Notes under the pieces: model-generated | Database searches by the model: none | Told to the model about the DNA's origin: nothing | The model's input: the letters and a program-made list of their open reading frames with translations, nothing else | Assembly (NCBI RefSeq): GCF_012563545.1 | Contig: NZ_CP050804.1 | Location: forward strand, 1,550,001-1,614,000 | Reading direction: 5' to 3' | Source: Arcanobacterium buesumense | GTDB lineage: Bacteria; Actinomycetota; Actinomycetes; Actinomycetales; Actinomycetaceae | DNA length: 64,000 nucleotides | In this document: piece after piece, positions 1-10,341 of the stretch | Position numbering within the stretch: the stretch's first letter is position 1 | Layout of the letters: the number at the start of each line of letters is the position of its first letter | Position numbers and translations under genes: made by a program

Positions 1-195
1 CACCTTAAAAGCTGCACCAGGCATTTCCGGATGGCGAATAAGATTGTGCGGCGCACCTCGAAGTTGCTCACGCGAGTAACGCGACATTCGAGTAAATACA
101 CTATTTGATAAATCAATAATGCCCTTCGCATCCGTTGTTGAAAAGAATAATTCATCAACGGGTACAACATGCAAAGCACCAGTGGGTTCAACCAT
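1..195 (-). CDS. PAS-domain sensor protein, N-terminal part (cut by window edge)
   Basis: Only the first 65 residues are inside the window; the gene continues beyond base 1. The ATG at 195 is preceded by an AAGGA ribosome site about 8 bases upstream. The peptide starts MVEPTGALHVVPVDE and then shows the start of an Aer-like PAS fold: DELFFSTTD, followed by GxIxxxN-type spacing (GIIDLSNSVF), YSREQLRGAPHN and LIRHPEMPGAAF. That last segment (APHNxxRHPxMP) is typical of PAS domains of aerotaxis-type receptors, which sense redox or small ligands. The output domain is not visible, so the function beyond a PAS sensor cannot be assigned. It lies downstream of rpoC on the same strand but behind a strong terminator. 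Confidence 0.75.
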   Translation of the reverse strand, partial: MVEPTGALHVVPVDELFFSTTDAKGIIDLSNSVFTRMSRYSREQLRGAPHNLIRHPEMPGAAFKV

Positions 196-219
196 ACCTG
201 TGTTCCTTAGTAATAAAAC

Positions 220-255
220 AGGGAAAGCGGAGGTGATTTCACCACCGCTTTCCCT
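220..255 (-). terminator. Intrinsic terminator of the rpoB-rpoC transcript
   Basis: Perfect 11-bp inverted repeat (220-230 with 245-255), extended inside by 5 further pairs after one mismatch, with a tiny loop. Read on the minus strand it is followed by a T-rich run (TGTTTTATTA). It begins 25 bases after the rpoC stop, so it ends the rpoBC message and separates it from the PAS gene. Confidence 0.85.
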
Positions 256-280
256 ATTATCGCATTTTTATCGAAGATAA

Positions 281-3200
281 TCAGAAATTAGAGCCGAATC
301 CGTAACCGGCAGCATCATAATCATCGAAAGAGCCGTAACCATAGAAGTCATCAAATGACTCCATGCCCGCTCCCATAAACGAATTGAGCTGCTCGTATTC
401 AGCACGAGCCTCATCGGTTGGCTCAACGCGCAACTGGCGCAGACTCTCAAGTCCAGTACCAGCTGGGATGAGCTTACCGAGAATGACGTTTTCCTTCAGG
501 CCAGACAGCGGATCAGACTTGGCATTAAGCGCAGCCTCAGTCAAAACCTTTGTGGTCTCCTGGAAGGATGCAGCAGACAGCCAAGAATCAGTAGCCAACG
601 ACGCCTTGGTAATACCCATCAATTCGGGACGACCAGAAGCCGGACGGCCACCTTCAGCCAAAACTGCACGGTTAGCACTCTCGAAGACAGCAACATCAAC
701 CAATTCACCAGGTAGCAAACGGGTATCGCCGGAATCAAGAACCGTGACACGACGCAACATCTGACGCACGATAACCTCAATGTGCTTATCGTGAATCTCA
801 ACGCCCTGAGAACGGTAAACATGCTGAACTTCAGAGACCAAATGCAACTGTGTAGTGCGACGGCCAGAAATACGAAGAACCTTCTTAGGATCGATCAAGC
901 CTTCAACTAGCTGCTGACCAACAGTGACATGAGCGCCTTCTGGAACAAGCATCTTAGCGCGTTTGCCAACAAGGTAAACAAGATCTTCATCACCGTCATC
1001 ACGCTTAATAATAAGGCGACGCGAACGCTCCAAATCTTCGATTTCGAGCTTGCCTGCAGCCTCAGCCAATGGCGCTTCACCCTTTGGAGTACGCGCTTCA
1101 AAGAGCTCTTGCACACGTGGCAGACCCTGAGTGATGTCTTCTGCAGATGCTGCACCACCAGTGTGGAAGGTACGCATTGTCAACTGGGTACCAGGTTCGC
1201 CAATCGACTGTGCCGAAACAATACCAACTGCTTCGCCAATATCAACGAGCTTACCTGTAGCCAGCGAACGACCATAACACATGGCACACGTACCAACACG
1301 GGAGTTACAGGTCAGCACCGAACGCACTGAAATCTGCTTAATACCGGCAACGAGAAGCTTCTCAAGAGCAACGTCACCAATATCAGTACCACCGGCTACC
1401 AGCACGTTACCGTCAGCATCAGTGACATCCTTTGCCAAGGTACGCGCGTAAACCGAGGTATCGATTTCGTCATTTGGCAAGACCTTGCCGGTCTCCCACT
1501 GTTCCTTGGTAGCTTCCTTTTCAGTCAGTGTCGTTGGAACGCCATTCACCATCACTTCGCGCAGCTCATTGCCATCCTTATCAACAGCGACAATAAACTT
1601 GTTCAAGCCGCGAGAGGTGCCACAATCGTGCTCCCGGACGATCACGTCCTGGGCGACGTCGACAAGACGTCGGGTCAAATAACCCGATTCCGCAGTACGC
1701 AACGCGGTATCTGCTAGACCCTTACGAGCACCGTGGGTAGCGGTGAAGTATTCGAGTGCTGACAGGCCTTCACGGTAGTTGGAGGTAATCGGACGAGGAA
1801 TAATCTCACCCTTAGGATCGGCCACCAAACCACGCATACCAGCAACCTGACGAATCTGCATCCAGTTACCACGAGCACCAGAGGTAACCATGATGTTCAC
1901 GTTGTTCCACTCATCGAAGTTCTTACGCATTTCTTCAGCAACCTCATCGGTTACTTCAGTCCACAATGCAACTAAGTCCTTACGACGATCTTCGTCGCGG
2001 ATGTTTCCTTCTTGGAAGTCCATTTCGATCTTTGCGGCGCGCTTTTCTGCGGCTGCCAAAATGTCCTTCTTCGTTTGTGGCGGAATAACGTCCGAAACTG
2101 CAATGGTCACGCCGGAACGGCCACCCCAGTAGAATCCAGTTTCTTTCAACGCATCAAGCGAGGCACCAACATCAACCTTTGGATAACGCTCAGCAAGCTC
2201 GTTAATGATCGCACCCAAAACCTTCTTGCCGACCACCTTATTGATGTACGGGAAGGTTGTTGGCAGGGCTTCATTAAAGATTGCTCGGCCAAGAGTTGTT
2301 TCGAGGATAATCGGATCGCCTTCATCGAAGCTCTCCGGAGCCTGCCAATCACGTGGTGGGACAATGTCATTAGCCGGGAAACGCAGGTTAATCTTGGCGT
2401 TGAGATCCAACTGACCAAGATCAAAGGCCATCTGTGCCTCAGCCACTGAGGAGAAGTAACGCCCTTCGCCGTCTCCCCCGTCGCGTACAACGGTCAAGTG
2501 ATACAAACCAATAATCATGTCCTGTGCCGGAACAGTCACTGGGCGACCATCCGAAGGCTTGAGGATGTTATTAGCGGAGAGCATCAAGATTCTCGCTTCA
2601 GCTTGAGCTTCAACAGACAACGGCAGATGGACTGCCATCTGATCGCCGTCGAAGTCAGCGTTGAAAGCAGCACAAACGAGTGGGTGTAGGCGAATTGCCT
2701 TACCTTCAATCAACTGTGGTTCGAATGCCTGAATACCCAAACGGTGCAAGGTTGGTGCACGGTTGAGGAGCACTGGATGCTCACGAATAACTTCTTCAAG
2801 CACGTCGAAGACTTCGTCACGTTGACGTTCAATCAATCGCTTAGCTGCCTTGATGTTCTTTGCGAGCTCCAAATCAACAAGACGCTTTTGTACGAATGGC
2901 TTGAACAATTCCAAAGCCATCGTCTTTGGCAAACCACATTGGTGAAGCTTGAGCGTTGGGCCGACGACGATAACCGAACGGCCTGAGTAATCAACGCGCT
3001 TACCAAGGAGGTTTTGACGGAAACGTCCTTGCTTGCCCTTAAGCATATCGGAAATCGACTTCAACGGACGGTTTCCAGCGCCCTGTACTGGGCGACCACG
3101 GCGACCGTTATCAAAGAGAGCATCGACTGCTTCTTGCAACATACGCTTTTCGTTATTGACCATAATTTCTGGCGCATTAAGATCAATCATGCGTTGCAGA

Positions 3201-4258
3201 CGGTTATTACGGTTAATAACGCGACGGTAGAGATCGTTCAAATCAGAAGTAGCAAAACGGCCGCCATCAAGTTGAACCATTGGTCGCAGATCCGGCGGAA
3301 TCACCGGAAGTGCATCAAGAACCATGGCTTCTGGCTTCGTGCCGGAATGCAAGAAGGCGTTCACTACCTTAATCCGCTTCAATGCACGGGTTTTCCGCTG
3401 TGCTGTACCGGTTTCGATTTGTTCAACTAGCGCATCGTGCTCTGCTTCTAGATCGAAATCACGCAGGCGACGCTGGATAGCTTCAGCACCACGGAATGCC
3501 TTGAAGTAGTCACCCCAACGCAACACCATTTCACGGTATGCATCTTCGTCACCTTCAAGATCGCCGACCTTGAGCTTGGTGAACTTGTCCCAAACTTCTT
3601 CAAGACGAGCGATATCGTCTTCATATTCACGACGAACCCGGCGGGTTTCATTTTCTGCTTGGCGCTTGATCTTGGCACGCGCGCCAGCATCTTCGCCGTT
3701 CTTCTCAGCTTCGGCAAGTGCTTCTTCTTCAGCCTTGAGTCGCTTTTCGACGGCGGCGTCACGCTCTTTTTCCAGGTTTGCGCGTTCGAGTTCATATTCA
3801 GCTGTGAGCGCTGGCATGTCATTGTGCCGGCGGTCAGCATCTACGTCAGTGACCATATAGGCCGCAAAGTAGATGACCTTCTCAAGGTCCTTTGGAGCAA
3901 TGTCGAGCAAGTATCCAAGGCGTGAGGGGACACCCTTGAAGTACCAAATGTGGGTCACCGGAGCAGCGAGCTCAATATGGCCCATACGTTCACGACGAAC
4001 CTTGGATCGGGTGACTTCCACACCGCATCGCTCACATACGATGCCCTTGTAACGTGGGCGCTTGTACTTACCACACGCACACTCCCAATCACGGGTTGGG
4101 CCGAAGATCTGTTCACCGAACAGACCATCCTTCTCTGGCTTTAACGTACGGTAATTAATGGTTTCTGGCTTGGTAACAGTACCATGACTCCACTTGCGCA
4201 CATCGTCTGACGTGGCCAGCGAAATATGGAGCTGATCAAAAAGATTGACGTCGAGCAA
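281..4258 (-). CDS. rpoC: DNA-directed RNA polymerase subunit beta prime
   Basis: Largest catalytic subunit of RNA polymerase, 1325 aa, within the usual actinobacterial length. Seen in the sequence: the N-terminal zinc site C60/C62/C75/C78 (CACGKYK and CERCG); the actinobacterial charged helical insert at about 150-235; the active-site loop NADFDGDQ with the three magnesium aspartates D535, D537 and D539; and the trigger-loop region with [18 protein letters not shown]. The C-terminal tail is rich in Asp, Tyr and Phe. The start is TTG, chosen because [10 protein letters not shown] matches the family N-terminus and a GGAAGTAGGA ribosome site lies just upstream. It is co-transcribed with rpoB, 91 bases upstream, with a hairpin between them. 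Confidence 0.99.
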   Translation of the reverse strand: MLDVNLFDQLHISLATSDDVRKWSHGTVTKPETINYRTLKPEKDGLFGEQIFGPTRDWECACGKYKRPRYKGIVCERCGVEVTRSKVRRERMGHIELAAPVTHIWYFKGVPSRLGYLLDIAPKDLEKVIYFAAYMVTDVDADRRHNDMPALTAEYELERANLEKERDAAVEKRLKAEEEALAEAEKNGEDAGARAKIKRQAENETRRVRREYEDDIARLEEVWDKFTKLKVGDLEGDEDAYREMVLRWGDYFKAFRGAEAIQRRLRDFDLEAEHDALVEQIETGTAQRKTRALKRIKVVNAFLHSGTKPEAMVLDALPVIPPDLRPMVQLDGGRFATSDLNDLYRRVINRNNRLQRMIDLNAPEIMVNNEKRMLQEAVDALFDNGRRGRPVQGAGNRPLKSISDMLKGKQGRFRQNLLGKRVDYSGRSVIVVGPTLKLHQCGLPKTMALELFKPFVQKRLVDLELAKNIKAAKRLIERQRDEVFDVLEEVIREHPVLLNRAPTLHRLGIQAFEPQLIEGKAIRLHPLVCAAFNADFDGDQMAVHLPLSVEAQAEARILMLSANNILKPSDGRPVTVPAQDMIIGLYHLTVVRDGGDGEGRYFSSVAEAQMAFDLGQLDLNAKINLRFPANDIVPPRDWQAPESFDEGDPIILETTLGRAIFNEALPTTFPYINKVVGKKVLGAIINELAERYPKVDVGASLDALKETGFYWGGRSGVTIAVSDVIPPQTKKDILAAAEKRAAKIEMDFQEGNIRDEDRRKDLVALWTEVTDEVAEEMRKNFDEWNNVNIMVTSGARGNWMQIRQVAGMRGLVADPKGEIIPRPITSNYREGLSALEYFTATHGARKGLADTALRTAESGYLTRRLVDVAQDVIVREHDCGTSRGLNKFIVAVDKDGNELREVMVNGVPTTLTEKEATKEQWETGKVLPNDEIDTSVYARTLAKDVTDADGNVLVAGGTDIGDVALEKLLVAGIKQISVRSVLTCNSRVGTCAMCYGRSLATGKLVDIGEAVGIVSAQSIGEPGTQLTMRTFHTGGAASAEDITQGLPRVQELFEARTPKGEAPLAEAAGKLEIEDLERSRRLIIKRDDGDEDLVYLVGKRAKMLVPEGAHVTVGQQLVEGLIDPKKVLRISGRRTTQLHLVSEVQHVYRSQGVEIHDKHIEVIVRQMLRRVTVLDSGDTRLLPGELVDVAVFESANRAVLAEGGRPASGRPELMGITKASLATDSWLSAASFQETTKVLTEAALNAKSDPLSGLKENVILGKLIPAGTGLESLRQLRVEPTDEARAEYEQLNSFMGAGMESFDDFYGYGSFDDYDAAGYGFGSNF

Positions 4259-4302
4259 GATTCCTACTTCCTCAAGTAAGTACGCCGATTTTGGGGCATT
4301 TG

Positions 4303-4340
4303 GCGAGGTGAGTAGCAGGCGCGATAGCTACTCACCTCGC
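4303..4340 (-). promoter_or_regulatory. Hairpin in the rpoB-rpoC intercistronic gap
   Basis: Perfect 14-bp inverted repeat (4303-4316 with 4327-4340), loop of 10 bases, starting 9 bases after the rpoB stop. In the minus-strand transcript it is not followed by a T run, so it is not a classical terminator. It may be an RNase processing site, a stability element or a partial attenuator between two subunits needed in equal amounts; this role is inferred. Confidence 0.7.
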
Positions 4341-4349
4341 TGACGTTTG

Positions 4350-7300
4350 TTAGAGTTCCGAACCGGTTTCGAGGTCTTCTAAACCAGTAGTAATGCCGGC
4401 GCTTTGTGGCGCACGGAAGGCATCTTCGTCGGAATCTTGAAGGTTAATCGGGTTGCCGGCGGCATCCAAAGCTTCAACGTTAAGGCACAAGGAACGCATT
4501 TCTTGAACCAAAACCTTAAACGACTCTGGAATACCAGGCTCAGGGACGTTATCGCCCTTGACGATTGCTTCATAAACCTTGACGCGGCCGACGGTATCGT
4601 CGGACTTGATCGTCAACATTTCTTGCAAGGTATGTGCAGCGCCGTATGCTTCGAGCGCCCACACTTCCATTTCACCGAAACGCTGACCACCGAACTGAGC
4701 CTTACCACCCAATGGTTGCTGTGTAACCATCGAGTATGGACCAGTTGAACGGGCGTGGATCTTATCGTCAACCAAGTGATGCAACTTGAGCATGTACATG
4801 TAACCGACTGAGACTGGCTCTGGGAATGGATCACCAGTACGGCCATCAAACAACTGGGCTTTACCAGAAGCACCAATTAACCGATCGCCATCGCGATTCG
4901 GATGGGTGTTTTCCAAAAGTCCACGAAGCTCACCAGATTCAACACCGTCGAATACTGGGGTTGCGACGCGACCGTTGTGTTGGCCCACGACCGCATGTTC
5001 TGGAAGTGCAACTGCCCATTCTTCGCCGGCTTCGCGAGCTGCCGTTGCATCCCAACCTTGGGAGGCAACCCAGCCCAGGTGCAATTCGAAGACCTGACCG
5101 AGGTTCATACGAGATGGCACGCCAAGTGGGTTCAAAACGATATCCACTGGAGTACCGTCGGCCATGAACGGCATGTCTTCGACTGGCAAAATACGAGAGA
5201 TAACACCCTTGTTGCCGTGGCGTCCAGCCATCTTGTCACCAATGGTGATCTTACGACGCTGAGCGATATGAACACGAACAGTTTGCCGTACATCAGCAGC
5301 AAGTTCATCATGGTTTTCGGAGGAGAATTCCTTAACACCAATGACGATACCGGATTCACCGTGTGGAACACGTAGTGAGGTATCGCGAACTTCCTTCGCC
5401 TTTTCACCGAAGATAGCGCGCAGGAGACGTTCTTCGGAGGTCAGTTCTGTTTCGCCCTTTGGCGTAATCTTGCCGACGAGGATATCGCCAGCTGAGACTT
5501 CCGCACCGATTCGGATAATGCCGCGCTCATCAAGATGAGCAAGCATATCCTCACCGACATTTGGAATGTCGCGAGTGATTTCTTCTGGACCGAGCTTAGT
5601 GTCACGAGCATCAACTTCATGCTCTTCGATGTGGATCGAGGTGAGCAAATCTTCAGATTGGCAACGCTGCGAGACGATAATAGCGTCTTCGTAGTTGTAA
5701 CCATTCCATGCCATGAAAGCAACAAGGAGGTTTTGTCCAAGAGCAAGTTCGCCACCATCAGTTGCCGGACCGTCAGCAATAAGCGAGCCTTTTTCAACCC
5801 GATCGCCTTCGGAAACGCGTACCAATTGGTTTGTACAGTTGCCCGGATTAGAACGCTCAAACTTCAAAAGCTTATAGACACGGTGGGTGCCGTCATCTTC
5901 TTCAACATGGACAACATCAGCGGAAACTTCAGTAACCACGCCAGAAGCCTTGGCAACAATAACTTCGCCGGCGTCAACCGCAGCACGTGCTTCGATACCG
6001 GTACCAACATATGGTGCAACCGGACGAATCAACGGCACTGCCTGGCGTTGCATGTTCGCGCCCATAAGTGCGCGGTTAGCGTCGTCGTGCTCCAAGAATG
6101 GAATAGCTGCCGTACCGACGGAAACCATCTGGCGAGCTGAAACATCCATGTAGCCAACTTCGTCAGCCGGAACGAGTGCCGGTTCGCCACCTGGAAGACG
6201 AACGAGGACTTCTTCGTCAACAAAGTGACCGTTTTCGTCTAGAGCTGCTGATGCCTGTGCGACGTTGTAGCGATCTTCGTCAGCCGCATCAAGGTAATCG
6301 ATTTGATCGGTTACCCGACCGTCGACGACCTTACGGTACGGTGTTTCGATAAATCCGAATGCATTAACGCGTCCGTAAGTTGCCAACGAGCCAATAAGAC
6401 CAATGTTTGGTCCTTCTGGCGTTTCGATTGGACACATACGGCCGTAGTGCGATGGGTGAACGTCTCGAACTTCCATAGAAGCGCGATCACGAGACAAACC
6501 GCCTGGGCCAAGAGCCGAGAGACGACGCTTGTGGGTCAAGCCAGCCAATGGATTGTTTTGATCCATGAACTGAGAAAGTTGCGAGGTTCCGAAGAACTCC
6601 TTGATAGCGGCAACGATTGGTCGAATATTGATCAATGACGACGGCGTAATAGCTTCGGCTTCCTGCGTTGTCATCCGTTCGCGAACCATACGGTCAAGAC
6701 GAGCTAGACCGGTACGAACCTGATTTTGGATCAATTCGCCAACTGCCCGGATACGACGGTTACCAAAGTGATCGATATCGTCTGTCTCGACTGGTACTTC
6801 TACCCCACCATCAACTGTAGTGATCGATGATTGATTAGCGTGCAGTGCCAAAAGGTAACGCAAGGTAGCGGTGACATCTTGGAGTTGAAGCTGGCGCTTA
6901 TCAGACTCGGTCTGCGTACCAAGCTTTTTATTAATCTTGTACCGGCCAACCTTAGCCATATCGTAACGCTTCGGGTTGTGGTAGAAGTTGTTAATCAGTG
7001 CGCGACCAGCTTCCGCCGTCGGTGGTTCACCTGGGCGCAACTTGCGATACAGATCTTGTAAAGCTTCTTCTTGAGTCTTGACCGTATCTTTATCCAAGGT
7101 GTCTAGGAGAATCGGGAAGTCCTTGAACTCTTCACGAATCTCAGCTTCAGACATACCCAGAGCCTTGAGGAATACGGTAGCCGACTGCTTACGCTTACGG
7201 TCAACACGTACGCCAACCGAATCACGCTTATCAATTTCAAACTCTAACCATGCACCACGTGATGGGATAACTTTAGTTGAGTAAATATATTTATCAGAGG

Positions 7301-7814
7301 TTTTATCTGCCGTACGCTCAAAATAAACGCCAGGCGAACGAACCAACTGCGAAACAACAACACGCTCGGTACCGTTAATAATAAAGGTGCCTTGTGGAGT
7401 CATTAACGGGAAATCCCCGATAAAGGTAGTCTGTGACTTAATTTCACCAGTTTCATAATTCTGGAATTCAGCAGTCACATATAGCGCAGCGGAATAGGTA
7501 AGATCCTTTTCCTTACACTCTGCGATTGAAGCCTTCTCTTCTTCAAGATGCGGATTTGACAGGACAAGGCCCATCGTTCCAGCAGTGTTCTCGATTGGCG
7601 AGACTTCGTCAAAAATTTCTTCAAAGCCAGACTTTTCGCCTTCTGCAGCGCTTTCACGCCATTCTTCGGAACCGATAAGCCAGCCGTAGCTGGAGGTCTG
7701 TAGGCCGAGTAGGTCTGGGACTGACAACGGTTCGTAAATCTTTGCAAACGATACGCGGTCAGAAACTAGTTTGCCATTCACAACGGTAGGCGTCGGGGTG
7801 CTATGCACAGCCAA
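4350..7814 (-). CDS. rpoB: DNA-directed RNA polymerase subunit beta
   Basis: Second large subunit of RNA polymerase, 1154 aa. The rifampicin pocket is intact and wild type: [18 protein letters not shown] with D418, then H428 and S433, the residues that correspond to E. coli D516, H526 and S531. Downstream it has [18 protein letters not shown], the GNKGVISRI region and the C-terminal anchor [20 protein letters not shown]. The start is TTG at 7814 with a GGAAGGAT ribosome site; starting rpoB with TTG is also known in mycobacteria. It is preceded by a long leader (7815-8177) and a hairpin behind rplL. Confidence 0.99.
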   Translation of the reverse strand: MAVHSTPTPTVVNGKLVSDRVSFAKIYEPLSVPDLLGLQTSSYGWLIGSEEWRESAAEGEKSGFEEIFDEVSPIENTAGTMGLVLSNPHLEEEKASIAECKEKDLTYSAALYVTAEFQNYETGEIKSQTTFIGDFPLMTPQGTFIINGTERVVVSQLVRSPGVYFERTADKTSDKYIYSTKVIPSRGAWLEFEIDKRDSVGVRVDRKRKQSATVFLKALGMSEAEIREEFKDFPILLDTLDKDTVKTQEEALQDLYRKLRPGEPPTAEAGRALINNFYHNPKRYDMAKVGRYKINKKLGTQTESDKRQLQLQDVTATLRYLLALHANQSSITTVDGGVEVPVETDDIDHFGNRRIRAVGELIQNQVRTGLARLDRMVRERMTTQEAEAITPSSLINIRPIVAAIKEFFGTSQLSQFMDQNNPLAGLTHKRRLSALGPGGLSRDRASMEVRDVHPSHYGRMCPIETPEGPNIGLIGSLATYGRVNAFGFIETPYRKVVDGRVTDQIDYLDAADEDRYNVAQASAALDENGHFVDEEVLVRLPGGEPALVPADEVGYMDVSARQMVSVGTAAIPFLEHDDANRALMGANMQRQAVPLIRPVAPYVGTGIEARAAVDAGEVIVAKASGVVTEVSADVVHVEEDDGTHRVYKLLKFERSNPGNCTNQLVRVSEGDRVEKGSLIADGPATDGGELALGQNLLVAFMAWNGYNYEDAIIVSQRCQSEDLLTSIHIEEHEVDARDTKLGPEEITRDIPNVGEDMLAHLDERGIIRIGAEVSAGDILVGKITPKGETELTSEERLLRAIFGEKAKEVRDTSLRVPHGESGIVIGVKEFSSENHDELAADVRQTVRVHIAQRRKITIGDKMAGRHGNKGVISRILPVEDMPFMADGTPVDIVLNPLGVPSRMNLGQVFELHLGWVASQGWDATAAREAGEEWAVALPEHAVVGQHNGRVATPVFDGVESGELRGLLENTHPNRDGDRLIGASGKAQLFDGRTGDPFPEPVSVGYMYMLKLHHLVDDKIHARSTGPYSMVTQQPLGGKAQFGGQRFGEMEVWALEAYGAAHTLQEMLTIKSDDTVGRVKVYEAIVKGDNVPEPGIPESFKVLVQEMRSLCLNVEALDAAGNPINLQDSDEDAFRAPQSAGITTGLEDLETGSEL

Positions 7815-8177
7815 AGGTGATCCTTCCCTGGGTTCTGGTAAGGGATATGCGAGGTTCGTCTAAAAACTACCCACATTATGACCAGATTGCCGGTTAAATG
7901 TGCTATTTTCAAGGAAAAATGGTAGCCAAAAGGCAAGCCACGCAAGTTTCTAATTTACCTTTGGAATGCAAGAAAGTCTACCCCCACCGATGTGGAAGGG
8001 GTCACGACTCCTATAAACAGACGAACAATCCTCGAATAACTATGCGGCAGTCGCGCCCTGCATAATCTCATCGACTCTTCGTCAGGTCGAGTAAATCTCT
8101 CAACGCGAAAACTCTCCCACACTTCGCCACTAGATGCAAGTAGACACGGCCAAAAGTATTCCCAACCTCAATATACG
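7815..8177 (-). promoter_or_regulatory. Leader region of rpoB with a candidate promoter
   Basis: Gene-free stretch between the rplL terminator and rpoB. No open frame with a ribosome site is convincing here. The best promoter I can find on the minus strand is TCGACC (8085-8090), 17-bp spacer, GATTAT (8062-8067), each matching 4 of 6 consensus bases, which would give a leader of roughly 240 bases. The rest shows no repeat or motif I recognise. The region length agrees with actinobacterial rpoB often having its own promoter. Confidence 0.35.
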
Positions 8178-8211
8178 AAGATCCCCCAAACGCGAACATT
8201 TGGGGGATCTT
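8178..8211 (-). terminator. Hairpin terminator or attenuator behind rplL
   Basis: Perfect 13-bp stem (8178-8190 with 8199-8211, core ATCCCCCAAA/TTTGGGGGAT), 8-base loop, 61 bases after the rplL stop. The bases after it on the minus strand are only moderately T-rich, so partial read-through into rpoBC is plausible, as is usual between L12 and RNA polymerase genes. Confidence 0.7.
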
Positions 8212-8272
8212 CTCAACCGCCGGTGTTTAACCAGCAAGCTTTATTTCATGAGTGCGGATGAAGCCGCATACC

Positions 8273-8659
8273 TCACTTAAGGGTGACAGTTGCGCCAGCA
8301 CCTTCGAGCTGTTCCTTAGCCTTCTCAGCGGTTTCCTTGTTGACACCTTCGAGGATTGGCTTAGGTGCACCATCAACGAGGTCCTTAGCTTCCTTCAGAC
8401 CGAGGGAGGTAAGAGCGCGCACCTCCTTGATGACTGCAATCTTCTTGTCGCCAGCAGATTCGAGAATGACGTCAAATTCGTCCTTCTCTTCAGCAGCTTC
8501 AGCAGCGCCACCAGCAGCTGGGGCAGCAGCAGCAACTGCAACTGGAGCAGCAGCTTCTACGTCAAATTCTTCTTCGAACTTCTTAACGAAGTCGTTGAGC
8601 TCAACTAGGGTGAGCTCCTTGAAAGCTTCGATGAGCTCTTCAGCGGTGAGCTTAGCCAT
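8273..8659 (-). CDS. rplL: 50S ribosomal protein L7/L12
   Basis: 128-aa ribosomal stalk protein that recruits translation GTPases. The order is standard: N-terminal dimerisation helices ([20 protein letters not shown]), an Ala-rich flexible hinge at about 35-55, and the conserved C-terminal domain with [20 protein letters not shown] and [10 protein letters not shown] good ribosome site (GGAAGGTAGG) precedes the ATG. It is the second gene of rplJ-rplL, 64 bases after rplJ. The strong Ala, Glu and Lys bias is normal for the family. Confidence 0.99.
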   Translation of the reverse strand: MAKLTAEELIEAFKELTLVELNDFVKKFEEEFDVEAAAPVAVAAAAPAAGGAAEAAEEKDEFDVILESAGDKKIAVIKEVRALTSLGLKEAKDLVDGAPKPILEGVNKETAEKAKEQLEGAGATVTLK

Positions 8660-8723
8660 GATTGGCCTACCTTCCTTTGCCTACGTGTGAGGCGGGTTAT
8701 TGTATTAAGTTGTGCTACTGCTC

Positions 8724-9248
8724 TCAGGCAGCAGCTTCTTCTTGCTTCGCACGTAGTGCGTCGACAGTGCGTACCAACTTGGTTGCTGGTGCGTTGAAAA
8801 CAAATGCAGCCTTCTGCATGGAAGCCTTGAGAGCTCCGGCAGCCTTGGCCAAAAGGACCTCGCGAGATTCGAGATCGGCGAGCTTCGAAACATCTTCAGC
8901 AGCCAGAAGCGTGCCTTCAAGAACACCAGCCTTAACGATAAGTGCCGGGTTTTCTTTGGCGAAGTTCTTCACTGCCTTAGCTGCGGAAGCGATGTCACCG
9001 GTGACGAATGCCAGTGCAGTCGGGCCGGAAAGCGCGTCATCGAGACCTTCGACGCCAGCTTCCTTAGCCGCGATGCGAGCGAGGGTGTTCTTCGCAACAA
9101 CGTACGTAGCTTCTTGACCCATTGCGCGACGAAGAGTCTTCATCTGTGCAACAGTCAGTCCACGGTACTCAGTTACGAGAACGGCCGAAGAACCCGAGAA
9201 TAGCTCCTTGAGCTCTGCGATCGCTGCAGACTTGTCGGTCCGTGCCAT
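8724..9248 (-). CDS. rplJ: 50S ribosomal protein L10
   Basis: 174 aa, base of the L10(L12)n stalk. It has the typical start MARTDKSAAIAELKELF, the central VTEYRGLTVAQMKTLRRAMG RNA-binding part and a C-terminal helix (KLVRTVDALRAKQEEAAA) that binds L12 dimers. The ATG has a strong AAGGAGG site. The complex of L10 with L12 is known in other bacteria to repress its own operon by binding the leader RNA, and the leader here has the expected elements. udk lies upstream on the same strand, not rplA as in many genomes. Confidence 0.99.
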   Translation of the reverse strand: MARTDKSAAIAELKELFSGSSAVLVTEYRGLTVAQMKTLRRAMGQEATYVVAKNTLARIAAKEAGVEGLDDALSGPTALAFVTGDIASAAKAVKNFAKENPALIVKAGVLEGTLLAAEDVSKLADLESREVLLAKAAGALKASMQKAAFVFNAPATKLVRTVDALRAKQEEAAA

Positions 9249-9432
9249 GGGACCTCCTTCCGATTGAATGCCGAGATCGGAAGTTCAACATCGCGAAACC
9301 AAAGCGGGAATAAAAAATCCTCATGCATAGGCATGAGGACGGGTGCAGATTACCTGCTGTCTTTCGTACCTACGCTGGCTTCGCCGTGCGAACTTCGTCC
9401 CGAAAATTTCGGGCGACCTGCGGTCTTGGGCA
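9249..9432 (-). ncRNA. L10 leader of the rplJ-rplL operon
   Basis: Transcribed leader of about 184 bases. On the minus strand it contains AAGACCGCAGGT, a small hairpin (9399-9413, CCCGAAA/TTTCGGG), then CAGCAGGTAATCTGC, the paired elements expected of the L10-binding leader family (Rfam L10_leader), and then an attenuator hairpin. The known role of this family is autoregulation by the L10(L12) complex. A covariance search with the Rfam model would confirm it; I recognise it by pattern only. Confidence 0.75.
9313..9338 (-). terminator. Attenuator inside the L10 leader
   Basis: Minus-strand stem CCTCATGC/GCATGAGG (8 bp, 9331-9338 with 9319-9326), 4-base loop, one A, then six T residues (rc of 9313-9318): a textbook intrinsic terminator. 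It lies 70 bases upstream of the rplJ start and downstream of the predicted L10-binding part, so it can only act as a transcription attenuator. Confidence 0.8.
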
Positions 9433-9438
9433 ATTAGT

Positions 9439-9467
9439 AGACTACGTCTATTTGAGCATCTTGGCAA
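9439..9467 (-). promoter_or_regulatory. Candidate promoter of rplJ-rplL
   Basis: On the minus strand TTGCCA (9462-9467, 5 of 6 consensus), 17-bp spacer, TAGTCT (9439-9444, fits the actinobacterial TANNNT). It lies just downstream of the udk stop and places the start of transcription near 9432. Confidence 0.5.
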
Positions 9468-9521
9468 GACCAAGCTCAGTTCCGTGAGCGGTCCAACATT
9501 TTATAGCAACACCGCAGTCCA

Positions 9522-10148
9522 CTACTGCGCCAATTTCTTCAGCTCCCCATCTATACGATGGAACAGCATATCGAGGGCAACAAGGTTATGCCCACCTTCT
9601 GGCACAATCAGATCTGCACGGCGTTTTGACGGCTCTACATATATTTCATGCATTGGCTTAACCGTGCCTAAATACTGCGACTCCACCGATTCTAATGAGC
9701 GCCCACGCTCCACCACATCACGTTTGATACGTCGCAAAATACGCACATCGGCGTCGGTATCAACAAAAATCTTTACGTCACACAAATCGCACAAACGTGG
9801 CTCGGCAAAAATCAAAATACCTTCAAGAATAAGTACCGGTGCAGGCTCAATGTGTTGGGTTTCAACTGCCCTATTGTGGTTCGCATAATCATAAACAGGT
9901 GATTCGATTGCCTGACCGTTCAGCAATGAGTGAAGATGGTCAACTAAAAGATCGTTATCGAAAGATTGGGGATGATCATAATTGAGCTGGGAACGTTCCT
10001 CATAGCTCAAATCATTATGAGCTTTATAGTAGGAATCATGAAAAATAACTGACGCATGCGGGGCAAACCGCGACTCAATCGCCCGCGTTAAGGTCGTCTT
10101 TCCACTTCCAGTACCACCTGCAATACCGATGACTAACGATGTACTCAC
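9522..10148 (-). CDS. udk: Uridine kinase
   Basis: 208-aa P-loop kinase that phosphorylates uridine (and usually cytidine) in pyrimidine salvage. Walker A is GGTGSGKT at 11-18; the next family signatures are FHDSYYK (substrate-binding Asp/Tyr), NYDHPQSFDNDL and VLILEGILIF, then the lid region RRIKRDVVERGRS. The start is GTG with an AAAGGGG ribosome site. It stands alone between the rplKA terminator and the rplJL promoter, so it is a visitor in the ribosomal cluster rather than part of it. Phosphoribulokinase belongs to the same superfamily, but the length and motifs favour uridine kinase. Confidence 0.9.
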   Translation of the reverse strand: MSTSLVIGIAGGTGSGKTTLTRAIESRFAPHASVIFHDSYYKAHNDLSYEERSQLNYDHPQSFDNDLLVDHLHSLLNGQAIESPVYDYANHNRAVETQHIEPAPVLILEGILIFAEPRLCDLCDVKIFVDTDADVRILRRIKRDVVERGRSLESVESQYLGTVKPMHEIYVEPSKRRADLIVPEGGHNLVALDMLFHRIDGELKKLAQ

Positions 10149-10260
10149 GGAAATAACCCCTTTAATACGAGAATGGAACTCTGTGGAAAATAGTACCGTG
10201 AATCGTCGCCAAATACCTGATAAGCATCTGATACTAGATCAAATATCTTCGTGACATAAA

Positions 10261-10294
10261 ACAAACGCGGAACTGATATCAGTTCCGCGTTTGT
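10261..10294 (-). terminator. Intrinsic terminator of the rplK-rplA operon
   Basis: Perfect 16-bp stem (10261-10276 with 10279-10294, core CGCGGAACTGA) with a minimal loop, 47 bases after the rplA stop. On the minus strand the stem runs into TTTGTTTTATG. Confidence 0.85.
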
Positions 10295-10341
10295 CTACAG
10301 TTACGTATGACGCATGAAGTCATACCGCCCGTTGCAAGGAA

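Noticed and set aside
2012-2449. Long plus-strand open frame inside rpoC
   Set aside because: Antisense shadow of a conserved gene; no ribosome site and no recognisable protein family.
5535-6140. 201-codon plus-strand open frame inside rpoB
   Set aside because: Antisense shadow of conserved rpoB codons; composition does not resemble a real protein.
9343-9888. 181-codon plus-strand open frame across the rplJ leader and udk
   Set aside because: It overlaps the predicted L10 leader RNA and runs antisense to udk, with no ribosome site.
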